Below are positions 18,064 through 26,317 of a stretch of 64,000 bases of DNA, in pieces. Both the position numbers and the translations under genes were made by a program. The stretch is from contig NZ_JARGEM010000002.1 in the NCBI RefSeq assembly GCF_029211225.1, positions 248,001-312,000 on the forward strand, written 5' to 3'. This DNA comes from Antiquaquibacter metalliresistens. Its GTDB lineage: Bacteria > Actinomycetota > Actinomycetes > Actinomycetales > Microbacteriaceae. The notes beneath the pieces were generated by a model. That model saw only the letters and a list, made by a program, of their open reading frames with translations. It made no database searches and was not told the origin of the DNA. Within the stretch, counting starts at the first letter, position 1; each line of letters begins with the position of its first letter.

Positions 18064-19209
18064 GTGACCGGCCAGACCCTCTTCCACGGTGCCCGCAAGC
18101 TCGACGCGCACGGCCAGGTCGACGACTTCTGGATGCTCGTCGACGGCCCCGACATCGTCGCGACCGGCAGCGGCCACCTGCCCGACACGGAGCGCGGCAC
18201 GCGCACCATCGACGTCGACGGCAAGTGGTTCGTGCCCGGCTTCATCGACATCCACGGGCACGGCGGCGGCGGGTGCGTCTTCGACGACGGGCCGGAGCAG
18301 ATCCTCGGCGGTCTCGCCGCGCACCGCGCACGCGGCACGACGCGCTCGGTGGTGAGTCTGGTCGCCGCCCCGATTCAGGCGCTGGAGACGAGCCTGCGCA
18401 CGATCGCAGACCTCGCCGACGCCGACCCGCTCATCCTGGGTTCTCACCTCGAGGGGCCGTTCCTGGCACCCGACCAGCGCGGTGCCCACGACCCGCGATT
18501 CCTGCTCGAGCCGCAGCCGGAGGAGGTCGAACGCCTGATCGGCGCGGCCCGCGGCACGCTGCGGCAGTTGACCATCGCCCCGGAACTGCCGGGGGCGTTC
18601 GAGGCGATCGACGTGCTCGTCGAGGCCGGGGTGGCCGTCGCCGTCGGGCACACGACCGCGGACCAGGCGTGCGCGAAGGAGGCGTTCGACCGCGGGGCGC
18701 GGATTCTCACGCACGCGTTCAACGCGATGCCGGGCATCCACCACCGCGCCCCGGGCCCGGTGGTCGCCGCCTTCGACGACGAGCGCGTGACCCTCGAGCT
18801 GATCATGGATGGCAAGCACGTGCATCCGAGCGTCGTGCACCTGGCGTTCACGGCGGCACCGGGCCGGGTGGCGCTCGTCACCGACGCGATGGCCGCGGCC
18901 GGGTTCAGCGACGGCGACTACACGCTCGGTTCGCTCACCGTGTCGGTGCGCGACGGCCTGGCCATGCTGCGCGGCACGACGACCATCGCTGGCTCGACGG
19001 TCACCCAGGACTCGGCGTTCCGTCAGGCGATGCGCGACGTGCACATCTCGCCGACCGACGCGATCGCCGCCCTCACCCGCACCCCGGCGCGCGCCCTCGG
19101 GCTCGATCACCGGCTCGGGATGCTCGCCCCCGGCTTCGCCGCCGACGCCGTGATCCTGAACCACGAGTGGCGGGTCGAGCAGGTCTGGGCGAACGGGGAA
19201 CTGCTCTAG
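18064..19209 (+). CDS. nagA: N-acetylglucosamine-6-phosphate deacetylase
   Basis: 381 residues, amidohydrolase family. It converts GlcNAc-6-P to GlcN-6-P plus acetate. Metal and catalytic features: FIDIHGHGGGG (His64, His66), HLEGPFL with metal-binding Glu130, GHTTADQ, THAFNAMPG, and VTDAMAA with the catalytic Asp. It stands alone on the plus strand facing the BadF kinase/ABC/murQ operon; together with nagB (27486-28259) it completes the route to fructose-6-P. Confidence 0.95.
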   Translation: MTGQTLFHGARKLDAHGQVDDFWMLVDGPDIVATGSGHLPDTERGTRTIDVDGKWFVPGFIDIHGHGGGGCVFDDGPEQILGGLAAHRARGTTRSVVSLVAAPIQALETSLRTIADLADADPLILGSHLEGPFLAPDQRGAHDPRFLLEPQPEEVERLIGAARGTLRQLTIAPELPGAFEAIDVLVEAGVAVAVGHTTADQACAKEAFDRGARILTHAFNAMPGIHHRAPGPVVAAFDDERVTLELIMDGKHVHPSVVHLAFTAAPGRVALVTDAMAAAGFSDGDYTLGSLTVSVRDGLAMLRGTTTIAGSTVTQDSAFRQAMRDVHISPTDAIAALTRTPARALGLDHRLGMLAPGFAADAVILNHEWRVEQVWANGELL

Positions 19210-19228
19210 CCCGGATGGACGTCGCGCG

Positions 19229-20185
19229 CTAGCGGCGGCCGGCCCGCAGCGTCACGAGCGGTGCCCCCATCCCCAGGGTCGCGCGATGCGCCAGCAGCAG
19301 CGACCCGTCGAGGGAGGTGCCGAGCCCGGGAGTCGGAACGATGTCGGGGCGACGCGTGGCGAACTCGGCGAGGAACGGCTCGAGGAACACCGACTCCGGA
19401 AGGCTGAACAGTCCGCCGGTGTACGCCGCCCGCGCGGGGATGGGCTCCTGCAGCGCGGCCGCGAGGGTGGCGGCGACCTGCGAGGCGGCGCTCCGCAGGA
19501 TCGCCGCGGCGATCCCGTCGCCGCGCATCGCGAGATCGGCGACGCTGGGAACGAGGCTCGCCAGCACGGCGGCGCGGTCGGGGCGAAGGTACACCTGAGA
19601 GGGCCAGTTCGTCACGGGACCGAACGCGTCCATCACGACGGCCAGCAGGGCGCCACCGTCGGAGGCACGCCCGTCCGCCAGTGCGGCGGCGGCTCGGAGC
19701 GCCTCGATGCCGATCCATGCCCCCGAACCGAGATCGCCGATCAGGTGGCCCCAACCGTCGACACGATGCCAGGTGTTCTCATGGTCGGTACCGAACGCGA
19801 TCGCCCCGGTGCCTGCGGCAAGGACGGCGCCGCCCTCGCCGCCGAGCGCGCCCAGATGGGAGGTGACCATGTCCGCGGCGAGCGCGACCGGGGCTCCCCC
19901 AAGGCGGTGCTGAAGAGCGCCAGCGATCTCATCGGGGTCGAGCACGAGCGTGGCGAATCCGGCGATGCCAGCGCCAAAGCCCGAGATGCCGCGCATCGCA
20001 TCCGGCCACTCCTGCTCCGCGCGATCGATGAGGTCGAGCAGCACCTGCCGAGCCGTGCTCTGGCCATCGACGACCGCTGCGGGTGGACCCGACAGTGGCG
20101 CGCGTTCGCGCGGTCGCCCGGCCTCGGCGAGCGCGAGCCGACTTCCCGTCGCCCCGACGTCGACGCCCAGCAGCCAGGAGGTCAC
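19229..20185 (-). CDS. BadF/BadG/BcrA/BcrD-family kinase, predicted GlcNAc/MurNAc kinase
   Basis: 318 residues, ASKHA fold: GVDVGATGSRLAL is the phosphate-1 loop, LAAGTGAIAFG the phosphate-2 region, and a Gly-rich YTGGLF adenosine loop follows. Characterised actinobacterial and clostridial relatives phosphorylate N-acetylglucosamine or MurNAc at C6. The GTG at 20185 overlaps the TGA of the upstream permease, so it is the last gene of the murQ-SBP-permease-permease-kinase operon. A kinase is needed because import is by ABC, not PTS, while MurQ requires MurNAc-6-P. Substrate assignment rests on context. Confidence 0.82.
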   Translation of the reverse strand: MTSWLLGVDVGATGSRLALAEAGRPRERAPLSGPPAAVVDGQSTARQVLLDLIDRAEQEWPDAMRGISGFGAGIAGFATLVLDPDEIAGALQHRLGGAPVALAADMVTSHLGALGGEGGAVLAAGTGAIAFGTDHENTWHRVDGWGHLIGDLGSGAWIGIEALRAAAALADGRASDGGALLAVVMDAFGPVTNWPSQVYLRPDRAAVLASLVPSVADLAMRGDGIAAAILRSAASQVAATLAAALQEPIPARAAYTGGLFSLPESVFLEPFLAEFATRRPDIVPTPGLGTSLDGSLLLAHRATLGMGAPLVTLRAGRR

Positions 20186-21027
20186 TTGCTCATGCCCGCC
20201 GTCAATCCGGAGACGATCTGCTTGGTGGCGAAGAGGAACAGCACCACCAGCGGCAGCGTCGCGAGGGTGAGGCCGGCGAACAGCGTCGCCCAGTCCGTCT
20301 GGAACTCGCCGAAGAAGCGGGTCAATCCGACGGGGAGTGTGTAGACGTCGCGGTCGCGCATGAGGATGAGCGGGTAGAAGAAGTCGTTCCAGATCGGCAC
20401 GAAACGGAACACGATCACCGTCGCGATCGCCGGCCGCACCAACGGCAGCAGCACGAAGAAGAACGCCCGGAAGGGCCCCGCTCCGTCGATGCGAGCGGCC
20501 TCCTCCAGCTCCAGTGGTAGCTGACGGAAGAACGAGGCGAGCACGAAGGTGGAGAACGGGATGCCGAGCGCCGAGTAGACGAGGATGAGCCCGCCGAGGT
20601 TGCTCACCAGCCCGAGTCCGTCGAGAAGAAAGAAGATCGGCAAGATCGCGAGGTACACCGGCAGCATCAGGCCGGAGAGGAACAGCCCCTCGAGCGCCAG
20701 GAAGAACTTGCTTCGCGATCGCGCGAAGGCGTACGCAGCGAGCACCGACACGATCGTGGAGATCGCCACAGACGAGATGGTGACGAGCATGGAGTTGAAG
20801 AAGTACGAACTGAAGTCCGCGGTGACCCAGGCCTTGACATAACTCGAGAAGCTCGGGTTCTGCGGAAGGCCCAGCGGGTTGGAGGCCATCTCCGACGTCG
20901 TGCGGAACGAGTTCATCACCATGAGCACGAGCGGGGCCAGCGAGACCACGACGTAGGTCCACAGCAGGACGCCCGTGGCGGTGCGGGAAGCGAGAGGCGC
21001 TCGCGCCAGTCTGCCGTGACGCGACAT
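20182..21027 (-). CDS. Carbohydrate ABC transporter permease (MalG-like)
   Basis: 281 residues, six predicted membrane helices, with the ATPase-coupling EAA loop near ELEEAARIDGAGPFRAFFFVLLP. It forms the inner-membrane channel with the MalF-like permease encoded just upstream (TGATG junction at 21029-21025). No ATPase gene is in the operon, as is usual in actinobacteria where one shared MsiK-type ATPase serves many CUT1 systems. By context the cargo is a MurNAc- or GlcNAc-containing sugar. Confidence 0.9.
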   Translation of the reverse strand: MSRHGRLARAPLASRTATGVLLWTYVVVSLAPLVLMVMNSFRTTSEMASNPLGLPQNPSFSSYVKAWVTADFSSYFFNSMLVTISSVAISTIVSVLAAYAFARSRSKFFLALEGLFLSGLMLPVYLAILPIFFLLDGLGLVSNLGGLILVYSALGIPFSTFVLASFFRQLPLELEEAARIDGAGPFRAFFFVLLPLVRPAIATVIVFRFVPIWNDFFYPLILMRDRDVYTLPVGLTRFFGEFQTDWATLFAGLTLATLPLVVLFLFATKQIVSGLTAGMSK

Positions 21028-21968
21028 CAGTACATCCTCTTCTCGCGGGTGTCCAAGTACCAACGCATCAGCATCGCGACGCCGAAGATGCACAGGAACA
21101 GCAATGTGGCGATCGCCGACGAGACGCCGATGGCGTTGTTCGAGCCGGACTCGAACGCCGTGCGGTAGAACAACAGCGACATGACGTCGGTGGCGCCCGC
21201 GGGGCTCCCGGTCGAGCCGCCGAGCGCATACGGGATCGGGAAGGCCTCCATGGCTCCGATGAAGGTCAGGATGCTCACCGTGCCGATCGCAGGCACGAGC
21301 AGCGGCAGCGTGATGTGTCGGAATCGCTGCCAGGATGTCGCGCCATCGAGCGAGGCGGCCTCGTTCAGCTCCTCGGGCACACCGCCGAGCGCGGCGCCGT
21401 AGAGCAGGATCGGGAAGCCGATCCACTGCCACGCCGTGACGAGGACCACGACCCAGATCGCCGTCTGCGGATCACCAAGCCACGGTCGAGCCAGATCGCC
21501 GAGTCCGACCGCCTTGAGCAGCGCATTGACCGGCCCGAAGAGCGGGGACAGCATGAGCGACCACAGGTAGCCGATGACCAGCGGGCTGACAAGGTAGGGC
21601 AGCGTGTAGACGGTCTGGAAGAACCGCTTCAGTCGACCGATTCGGTGCAACAGCGCTGCCAGCCCCAGACCGACGGTGTTCTGAAACACCATCGCCCCCA
21701 GGAACAACAGGATGTTGTGGGCGAACGCCCCGGCGATCTCGTCTTTGTAAGGCAGTCGGGTGAAGACCGTGACGTAGTTGTCCAACCACGAGAAGCCGTC
21801 GTTGACGGTGCCTCGCCAGTTGAAGAACGAATACCCGAGCGCTGTGAGCAGCGGGTAGAGGATGAAGACGGCGAACAGCGCCAGCGCGGGAAGCACGAAC
21901 ATCATGCTCGTCCCCCAGGGCAGACCCACCCCCGTAGTCAGGCGCTTGCGCCGTCCGACCGCCTTCAT
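21027..21968 (-). CDS. Carbohydrate ABC transporter permease (MalF-like)
   Basis: 313 residues with six helices. The coupling loop ELNEAASLDGATSWQRFRHITLPLL is the EAA motif. It pairs with the MalG-like protein at 20182-21027. The gene begins 30 bp after the solute-binding protein gene, with a GAGATCAGAGG purine-rich site before the ATG. It belongs to the CUT1 importer of the murQ operon. Confidence 0.92.
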   Translation of the reverse strand: MKAVGRRKRLTTGVGLPWGTSMMFVLPALALFAVFILYPLLTALGYSFFNWRGTVNDGFSWLDNYVTVFTRLPYKDEIAGAFAHNILLFLGAMVFQNTVGLGLAALLHRIGRLKRFFQTVYTLPYLVSPLVIGYLWSLMLSPLFGPVNALLKAVGLGDLARPWLGDPQTAIWVVVLVTAWQWIGFPILLYGAALGGVPEELNEAASLDGATSWQRFRHITLPLLVPAIGTVSILTFIGAMEAFPIPYALGGSTGSPAGATDVMSLLFYRTAFESGSNNAIGVSSAIATLLFLCIFGVAMLMRWYLDTREKRMY

Positions 21969-21998
21969 CCTCTGATCTCCTTGTTCAGACTGCCACGG

Positions 21999-23270
21999 CT
22001 AGTTGCCGGGAACGAACCACTGGTCGATGCCGGCCTGGAGCTTGTCCGCCACTGCGGCCGGGTCCAGCTCTCCGAGGAACATCTGCTGCACGCCCTCGCC
22101 GAGCACCGCGGTCCCCTGGGGCTCTCCATAGCGGAAGTTCACCAGGAGCAGGTACGAGGCGGGGCTGGCCTGATAGAGGTCCCACATCTCCTCGAGCACC
22201 GGGTCGTCGTAGGTCACGCCGGGAATCGGGGAGAACATCGAGAGCTCGTCGGCGAACAACTGCGCGAACTCCTCGGTGGTGAACCAGTTGAGCAGCTTGG
22301 CCGCCTCGTCCTGGTGCTCCGACGCCGAGTTGATCGCGAAGCTCCCGTCGGCGTACGCCGGGGTGACGGGTGCGTCTGCGACGGCATCCGGCGGAAGCGG
22401 CACCTGGTAGACACCGAGTTCCAGATCGGGAGCCTGCGTGTTGAACGTCGTCAGTTCGAAGGTACCACCGGGGTACTGAGCGGCCAGTCCGGAGGTGAAC
22501 TGGATCTGAGCGTCCGTGTATCCCACCCCGACGACGTCCGGGGAGAGGTACTGCTGCATGTCGTCGACGAGCGCGAGCGAGGCGACGTAGTCCGGGTCGG
22601 TGAAGTTCTTCTCGCCGGAGAGCACCGCCGCTTCGAACTCTCCAGCACCATAGCGGCCAGCGCCGATGATGTCGGAGAAGATCGGCAGCATCCAGGAGTC
22701 CTTCGCGCCGAGCGCCATGGGCGTCACTCCGGCTGCGAGGAGCGCGTCGTTGAGCTCGATGAACTCATCCCAGGTAGTGGGTTCCTCGAGCCCCAGCTCG
22801 TCGAACATGCCCTTGTTGTAGAACATCTGCAGGGTCTGGGTGGCGAAGGGAACACCGTAGATCAGGCCGTCTTCGTGCCCCCGGGCGCCCGCGAGAACCG
22901 CCGGCTCGATGGCGTCCAGACCATCGACGATGTCGTCGATCGGCACGAGCTGGCCAGCGGAGACCCAGGCCTGAAGGCCGCCGTAGGAGCGGACCATGGC
23001 GATGTCCGGTCCGTCGGAACCCGACAGGCCGGTGGTCAGAAGCTGGTTGTACTCGGTGTTCAGGAAGGCCTCGAACTCGATCGTGACACCGGGGTTGGCC
23101 TCTTCGTAGACATCGAAGATCCGGTTGTACTTCTCCACGTCTTCGGTGCGCCACGACCAGAGGGTGAGCGTGACCTCGTCACCGGTGTCGGTGGCACTCG
23201 GAGCGCATGCGCTGAGTGCCAGGGCGCTGGCCGCGGCGATGCTGACCGCGGCGAGGTGTGTGCGTTTCAT
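21999..23270 (-). CDS. ABC transporter sugar-binding lipoprotein (murQ operon)
   Basis: 423 residues. A lipoprotein signal with lipobox LSAC (Cys22) tethers it outside the membrane; the rest is a family-1 extracellular solute-binding protein (TLTLWSWRTEDVEKYNRIFD, then FYNKGMFDELGLEEPTTWDE). The ATG at 23270 is favoured by GTAGGAGAA immediately upstream over an ATG 15 nt earlier. It lies between murQ and the two permeases, which points to MurNAc, GlcNAc or a muro-disaccharide as ligand; this is inference from context. Confidence 0.9.
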   Translation of the reverse strand: MKRTHLAAVSIAAASALALSACAPSATDTGDEVTLTLWSWRTEDVEKYNRIFDVYEEANPGVTIEFEAFLNTEYNQLLTTGLSGSDGPDIAMVRSYGGLQAWVSAGQLVPIDDIVDGLDAIEPAVLAGARGHEDGLIYGVPFATQTLQMFYNKGMFDELGLEEPTTWDEFIELNDALLAAGVTPMALGAKDSWMLPIFSDIIGAGRYGAGEFEAAVLSGEKNFTDPDYVASLALVDDMQQYLSPDVVGVGYTDAQIQFTSGLAAQYPGGTFELTTFNTQAPDLELGVYQVPLPPDAVADAPVTPAYADGSFAINSASEHQDEAAKLLNWFTTEEFAQLFADELSMFSPIPGVTYDDPVLEEMWDLYQASPASYLLLVNFRYGEPQGTAVLGEGVQQMFLGELDPAAVADKLQAGIDQWFVPGN

Positions 23271-23315
23271 TTCTCCTACTTTCATTGTTGGGTGCCGTGC
23301 GCGGGTATCGGTGGG

Positions 23316-24260
23316 TTATGCGTTGTCCGCGGCGCCGAGGGCGAGCGCGTCGCGAACGGACTCGGAACTGGCCGCGAGAAGCTCACGGGCTCGCTGACTG
23401 TCGACGCCGACAAGAGCCGAGACGAGCGCGGTCTTGAGCTCACCATCGGAGGCGTCGAGCAGCGCGCGGCTCTGCTCCGCGCTGATCGAGAGTGCCTGGC
23501 TGAGGATGCGCGTGGTGCGCACGCGCAGCTTCTCGTTGGTGGCGACGACCGACACCATGAGATTCGACCAGGTGCGTCCGAGCGCGACCATCACGGCGGT
23601 GGAGAATCCGTTCAGGATGAGCTTCTCGGCGGTTCCCGCCTTGAGTCGCGTGGATCCCGAAAGCACCTCGGGACCGGTGTCGGCGACGATCACGATGTCC
23701 GCGAGCGGGCCGAGTGCGGGTTCGGGGTTGCACGCGATCAGGGCGGTGGCCGCACCGCGGGACCGCGCTTGTTCGAGCGCTCCGCCGACGTAGGGCGTGA
23801 TGCCAGAGGCCGTGACGCCGATGGCGATGTCGTCGGGGCCCAGCCCTGCAGCATCCTGCGAGCCCAGTTCCCGAGAGTCCTCGGCGTTCTCGACGGCTCG
23901 CAGCACGGCGTCAGCGCCACCGGCGATGTGGGCAACGACGACGTCTGGCGGAAGATTGAAGGTCGGGAGAAGTTCGGCGGCGTCGAGGATCGCCAATCGT
24001 CCCGAGGTGCCGGCCCCGAAGTAGTGGACACGCCCGCCACGGCGCACCCGCTCCACCGCGGCATCCACGAGTTCTGCGACGTCGGGCAGGGAGGCGGCGA
24101 CCGCCTCGACGGCCCGGCGGTCCTCACTGTTGAGCAAGGCGAGGACCTCTATGCTGCTCATCTCGTCGAGGGCAACACTGGAGGGGTTGCGCTGCTCGGT
24201 GGACAGTTGCGCCGTCTGGGCGGCGACGCCACCGCTATCCGCCGTCGAATTGTTGGTCAC
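23316..24260 (-). CDS. murQ: N-acetylmuramic acid 6-phosphate etherase
   Basis: 314 residues from the GTG at 24260 (a TTG nine codons earlier is also open). It cleaves the D-lactyl ether of MurNAc-6-P to give GlcNAc-6-P and lactate. The conserved TEQRNP is at residues 21-26, the SIS-domain loop YFGAGTSGRLA at 80-90, and VENAEDS carries the catalytic Glu. SGSTRLKAGTAEKLILN is also typical. It is the first gene of the operon with the ABC transporter and kinase, and is divergent from the YbbE-like hydrolase and MurR. Confidence 0.95.
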   Translation of the reverse strand: MTNNSTADSGGVAAQTAQLSTEQRNPSSVALDEMSSIEVLALLNSEDRRAVEAVAASLPDVAELVDAAVERVRRGGRVHYFGAGTSGRLAILDAAELLPTFNLPPDVVVAHIAGGADAVLRAVENAEDSRELGSQDAAGLGPDDIAIGVTASGITPYVGGALEQARSRGAATALIACNPEPALGPLADIVIVADTGPEVLSGSTRLKAGTAEKLILNGFSTAVMVALGRTWSNLMVSVVATNEKLRVRTTRILSQALSISAEQSRALLDASDGELKTALVSALVGVDSQRARELLAASSESVRDALALGAADNA

Positions 24261-24347
24261 GCGACGATCATGGCAAAGATTTCCCAAGATGTCATCGTTT
24301 AGGGGAATTATTTACATCTGCGTTACATTCGCGCCTACGATTGACCC
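24261..24347. promoter_or_regulatory. Divergent murQ / hydrolase-murR promoter region
   Basis: An 87-bp AT-rich interval. TTACAT occurs twice 11 bp apart (24312-24317, 24323-24328). TTCCC and GGGAA arms flank a 17-19 bp centre around 24281-24306. These are candidate MurR sites. The plus-strand -10 is TACGAT (24336-24341), 6 nt before the ATG at 24348; on the minus strand CATGAT lies 6 nt before the murQ GTG. Confidence 0.45.
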
Positions 24348-25415
24348 ATGGAGACGATCCCCGCGATCATCGACCGCGAACTCGCGGCCCCCGACGGCAC
24401 GTCCTTCAGCGCGGCCCACGTCGTCGTCGCACGGTCCGGGAAGGTCCTGTTCGACTTCGCGGGCGGGGATGCCGCGCGCTACAGCGGCTCGACGCGCGAC
24501 GCTCTCGCCCCCGAACACCGCCCGCCCGTCACAGCGCAGACGCGATTCGACATCGCCTCTCTGACGAAACTGCTCACGGCGGGCACCCTGCTCGAACTGC
24601 TCGACCGAAACCACGAGAGCGTCGATGTGCCCGCGCACCGATACCTGCCCGAGCTCGCGGACGGACCTCGCTCCGAGATCACACTGCGCCACCTGCTCAC
24701 CCACACCGCCGGATACCCACCCGTCTGGTTCGGCTGGCGCGACCGCCCCTCGATCGAGGCGGCGCGGGCGGCGATCCTCGCCCTCGATCTCGAGGCCCCG
24801 CCCGGTCAGCGCCACCGGTACTCCTGTCTCGGGTACATCCTCGCCGGCATCGTCGCCGAACGGATCTCGGGAACGACGCTCGACGTGCTCATGCGTGAGA
24901 CGATGACCGATCCGCTGGACATGCGCAGCACCGGATTCCGGCCGGCCGGACCCGAGAACACGGTGGCCACCGAGTTTCAGTTGCTCCCCGAGCAGGTGGT
25001 GGTGCACGGTCGGGTTCATGACGAGACCGCGTGGACTCTCGGCGGGGTCGCCGGCAACGCCGGGCTCTTCTCGACGGGTTCGGACCTCATCCGCTTCGCG
25101 GAGGAGCTGCGCACCGGAGACCACGGGGTGCTCTCACCCCGCACGCGCGCGGCCATGACGACGGTACAGACACCGCCCGGGGTCGAGTCCGAGTACGGTC
25201 AGGCGATCGGGTCCCGGCTCGGGCACGACGCGTTCATGGGTGCGCTCGCCGACGGCGGCATCGGACACACCGGATTCACGGGCACGCTTCTGCTCGTCCA
25301 CCCGGCGCGCGAGTTGTCGCTAGTAGCGTTGACGAACCGCGTGCATCCCACCCGCACCGTGAATGATCCAATGGCATTCCGCCGTGAACTCGCCGCCGCA
25401 CTCGCGGTGCTCTGA
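24348..25415 (+). CDS. Serine hydrolase of the beta-lactamase/YbbE (AmlB) type
   Basis: 355 residues, class C beta-lactamase/esterase fold. The SxxK motif is SLTK (71-74, Ser71 nucleophile), and GHTGFTG occupies the KTG position near the C-terminus. The YxN motif reads YSC (158-160), so the usual Asn/Asp is Cys. There is no signal peptide. In Bacillus the equivalent gene (ybbE) sits with murQ, murR and namZ, exactly as here, so a role in processing muropeptides or their esters is likely. The reaction is not established. Confidence 0.82.
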   Translation: METIPAIIDRELAAPDGTSFSAAHVVVARSGKVLFDFAGGDAARYSGSTRDALAPEHRPPVTAQTRFDIASLTKLLTAGTLLELLDRNHESVDVPAHRYLPELADGPRSEITLRHLLTHTAGYPPVWFGWRDRPSIEAARAAILALDLEAPPGQRHRYSCLGYILAGIVAERISGTTLDVLMRETMTDPLDMRSTGFRPAGPENTVATEFQLLPEQVVVHGRVHDETAWTLGGVAGNAGLFSTGSDLIRFAEELRTGDHGVLSPRTRAAMTTVQTPPGVESEYGQAIGSRLGHDAFMGALADGGIGHTGFTGTLLLVHPARELSLVALTNRVHPTRTVNDPMAFRRELAAALAVL

Positions 25416-25429
25416 AAGGGAGACCACCC

Positions 25430-26317
25430 TTGGCTACCGATGTTCTGGTCGCACTGCGACAGGCTCTACCGACGCTGCGTCCCGCAGAGCAGCGCATCGC
25501 GAACGTCGTGCTCGAGAATCCATCGATCGTGCGGGACTCGACGATCACCGAGCTCGCCCGGGCCTGCGCCACATCGCTCGCCACGGTCACCCGTTTCTGC
25601 AGCGCGCTCGGTTTCTCGGGCTATCCCGAGTTCCGGATGGCGATCAGTTCGGCGACCGGCCGGGAGGAGGCCGAGCGCGAGCGGTTCAGCATCGCCGACA
25701 GCGACATCGATCCTCGAGACGCGGCCGAGGACGTCGTATCCAAGATCGCCTTTCAAGAGGCTCAAGCGATCGAGCAGACCGCCAAGGCGCTCGATCTCGT
25801 GACGCTCGACGCCGTCGTCGCGGCCGTCGTCGGGTCGTCGCGTGTCGATATCTACGGCGTGGCGTCGAGCGGACTCACCGGTCAGGATCTGCAGCAGAAG
25901 CTGCACCGCATCGGCTTGGTGTCGTACTGCTGGGTCGACCCTCACCTGGCGCTCACCTCGGCGGCGCTGCTCAACAGCGACTCGGTGGCCATCTCGATCT
26001 CGCACTCCGGTCTCACCATGGAGACCGTGCACGCCCTCGAGGTCGCCGCGAAGGCGGGCGCGCGAACCGTCGCGATCACCAACTACCCGGACTCGCCGCT
26101 GGCCGAGCGAGCGGACCTCGTGCTGACCACGGCAGCACGAGAGACCCGCTACCGCTCGGGCGCGATGTCCAGCAGAATCGCGCAGCTGGCGGTCGTCGAC
26201 TTCCTCTTCGTCAGGATCGCGCAACAGCTCTACGATCGCATGAGCGAGTCGCTCAAGCTCACCTACGATGCCGTGCAGAGTCACCGATTGAGCTACGACA
26301 GGAAGCCGCGCGCGTGA
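25430..26317 (+). CDS. murR: MurR/RpiR-family transcriptional regulator
   Basis: 295 residues starting with TTG at 25430, chosen because AAAGGGAG lies about 8 nt upstream. The N-terminal HTH_6 domain (about 1-77; LRPAEQRIANVVLENP, then TVTRFCSALGFSGYPEFR) binds DNA. The C-terminal SIS domain (about 115-265; IYGVASSG, SISHSGLT) binds a phosphosugar, MurNAc-6-P in characterised MurR proteins. It lies between the YbbE-like gene and namZ; its TGA overlaps the namZ GTG. It probably controls both arms of the divergent mur cluster. Confidence 0.85.
   Translation: MATDVLVALRQALPTLRPAEQRIANVVLENPSIVRDSTITELARACATSLATVTRFCSALGFSGYPEFRMAISSATGREEAERERFSIADSDIDPRDAAEDVVSKIAFQEAQAIEQTAKALDLVTLDAVVAAVVGSSRVDIYGVASSGLTGQDLQQKLHRIGLVSYCWVDPHLALTSAALLNSDSVAISISHSGLTMETVHALEVAAKAGARTVAITNYPDSPLAERADLVLTTAARETRYRSGAMSSRIAQLAVVDFLFVRIAQQLYDRMSESLKLTYDAVQSHRLSYDRKPRA

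Noticed and set aside
21315-24302. Very long open frame (995 codons) opposite the ABC permease, SBP and murQ genes
   Set aside because: It is Arg/Gly/Glu-rich with no domain, a usual antisense shadow of GC-rich genes; the minus-strand genes carry clear family motifs.
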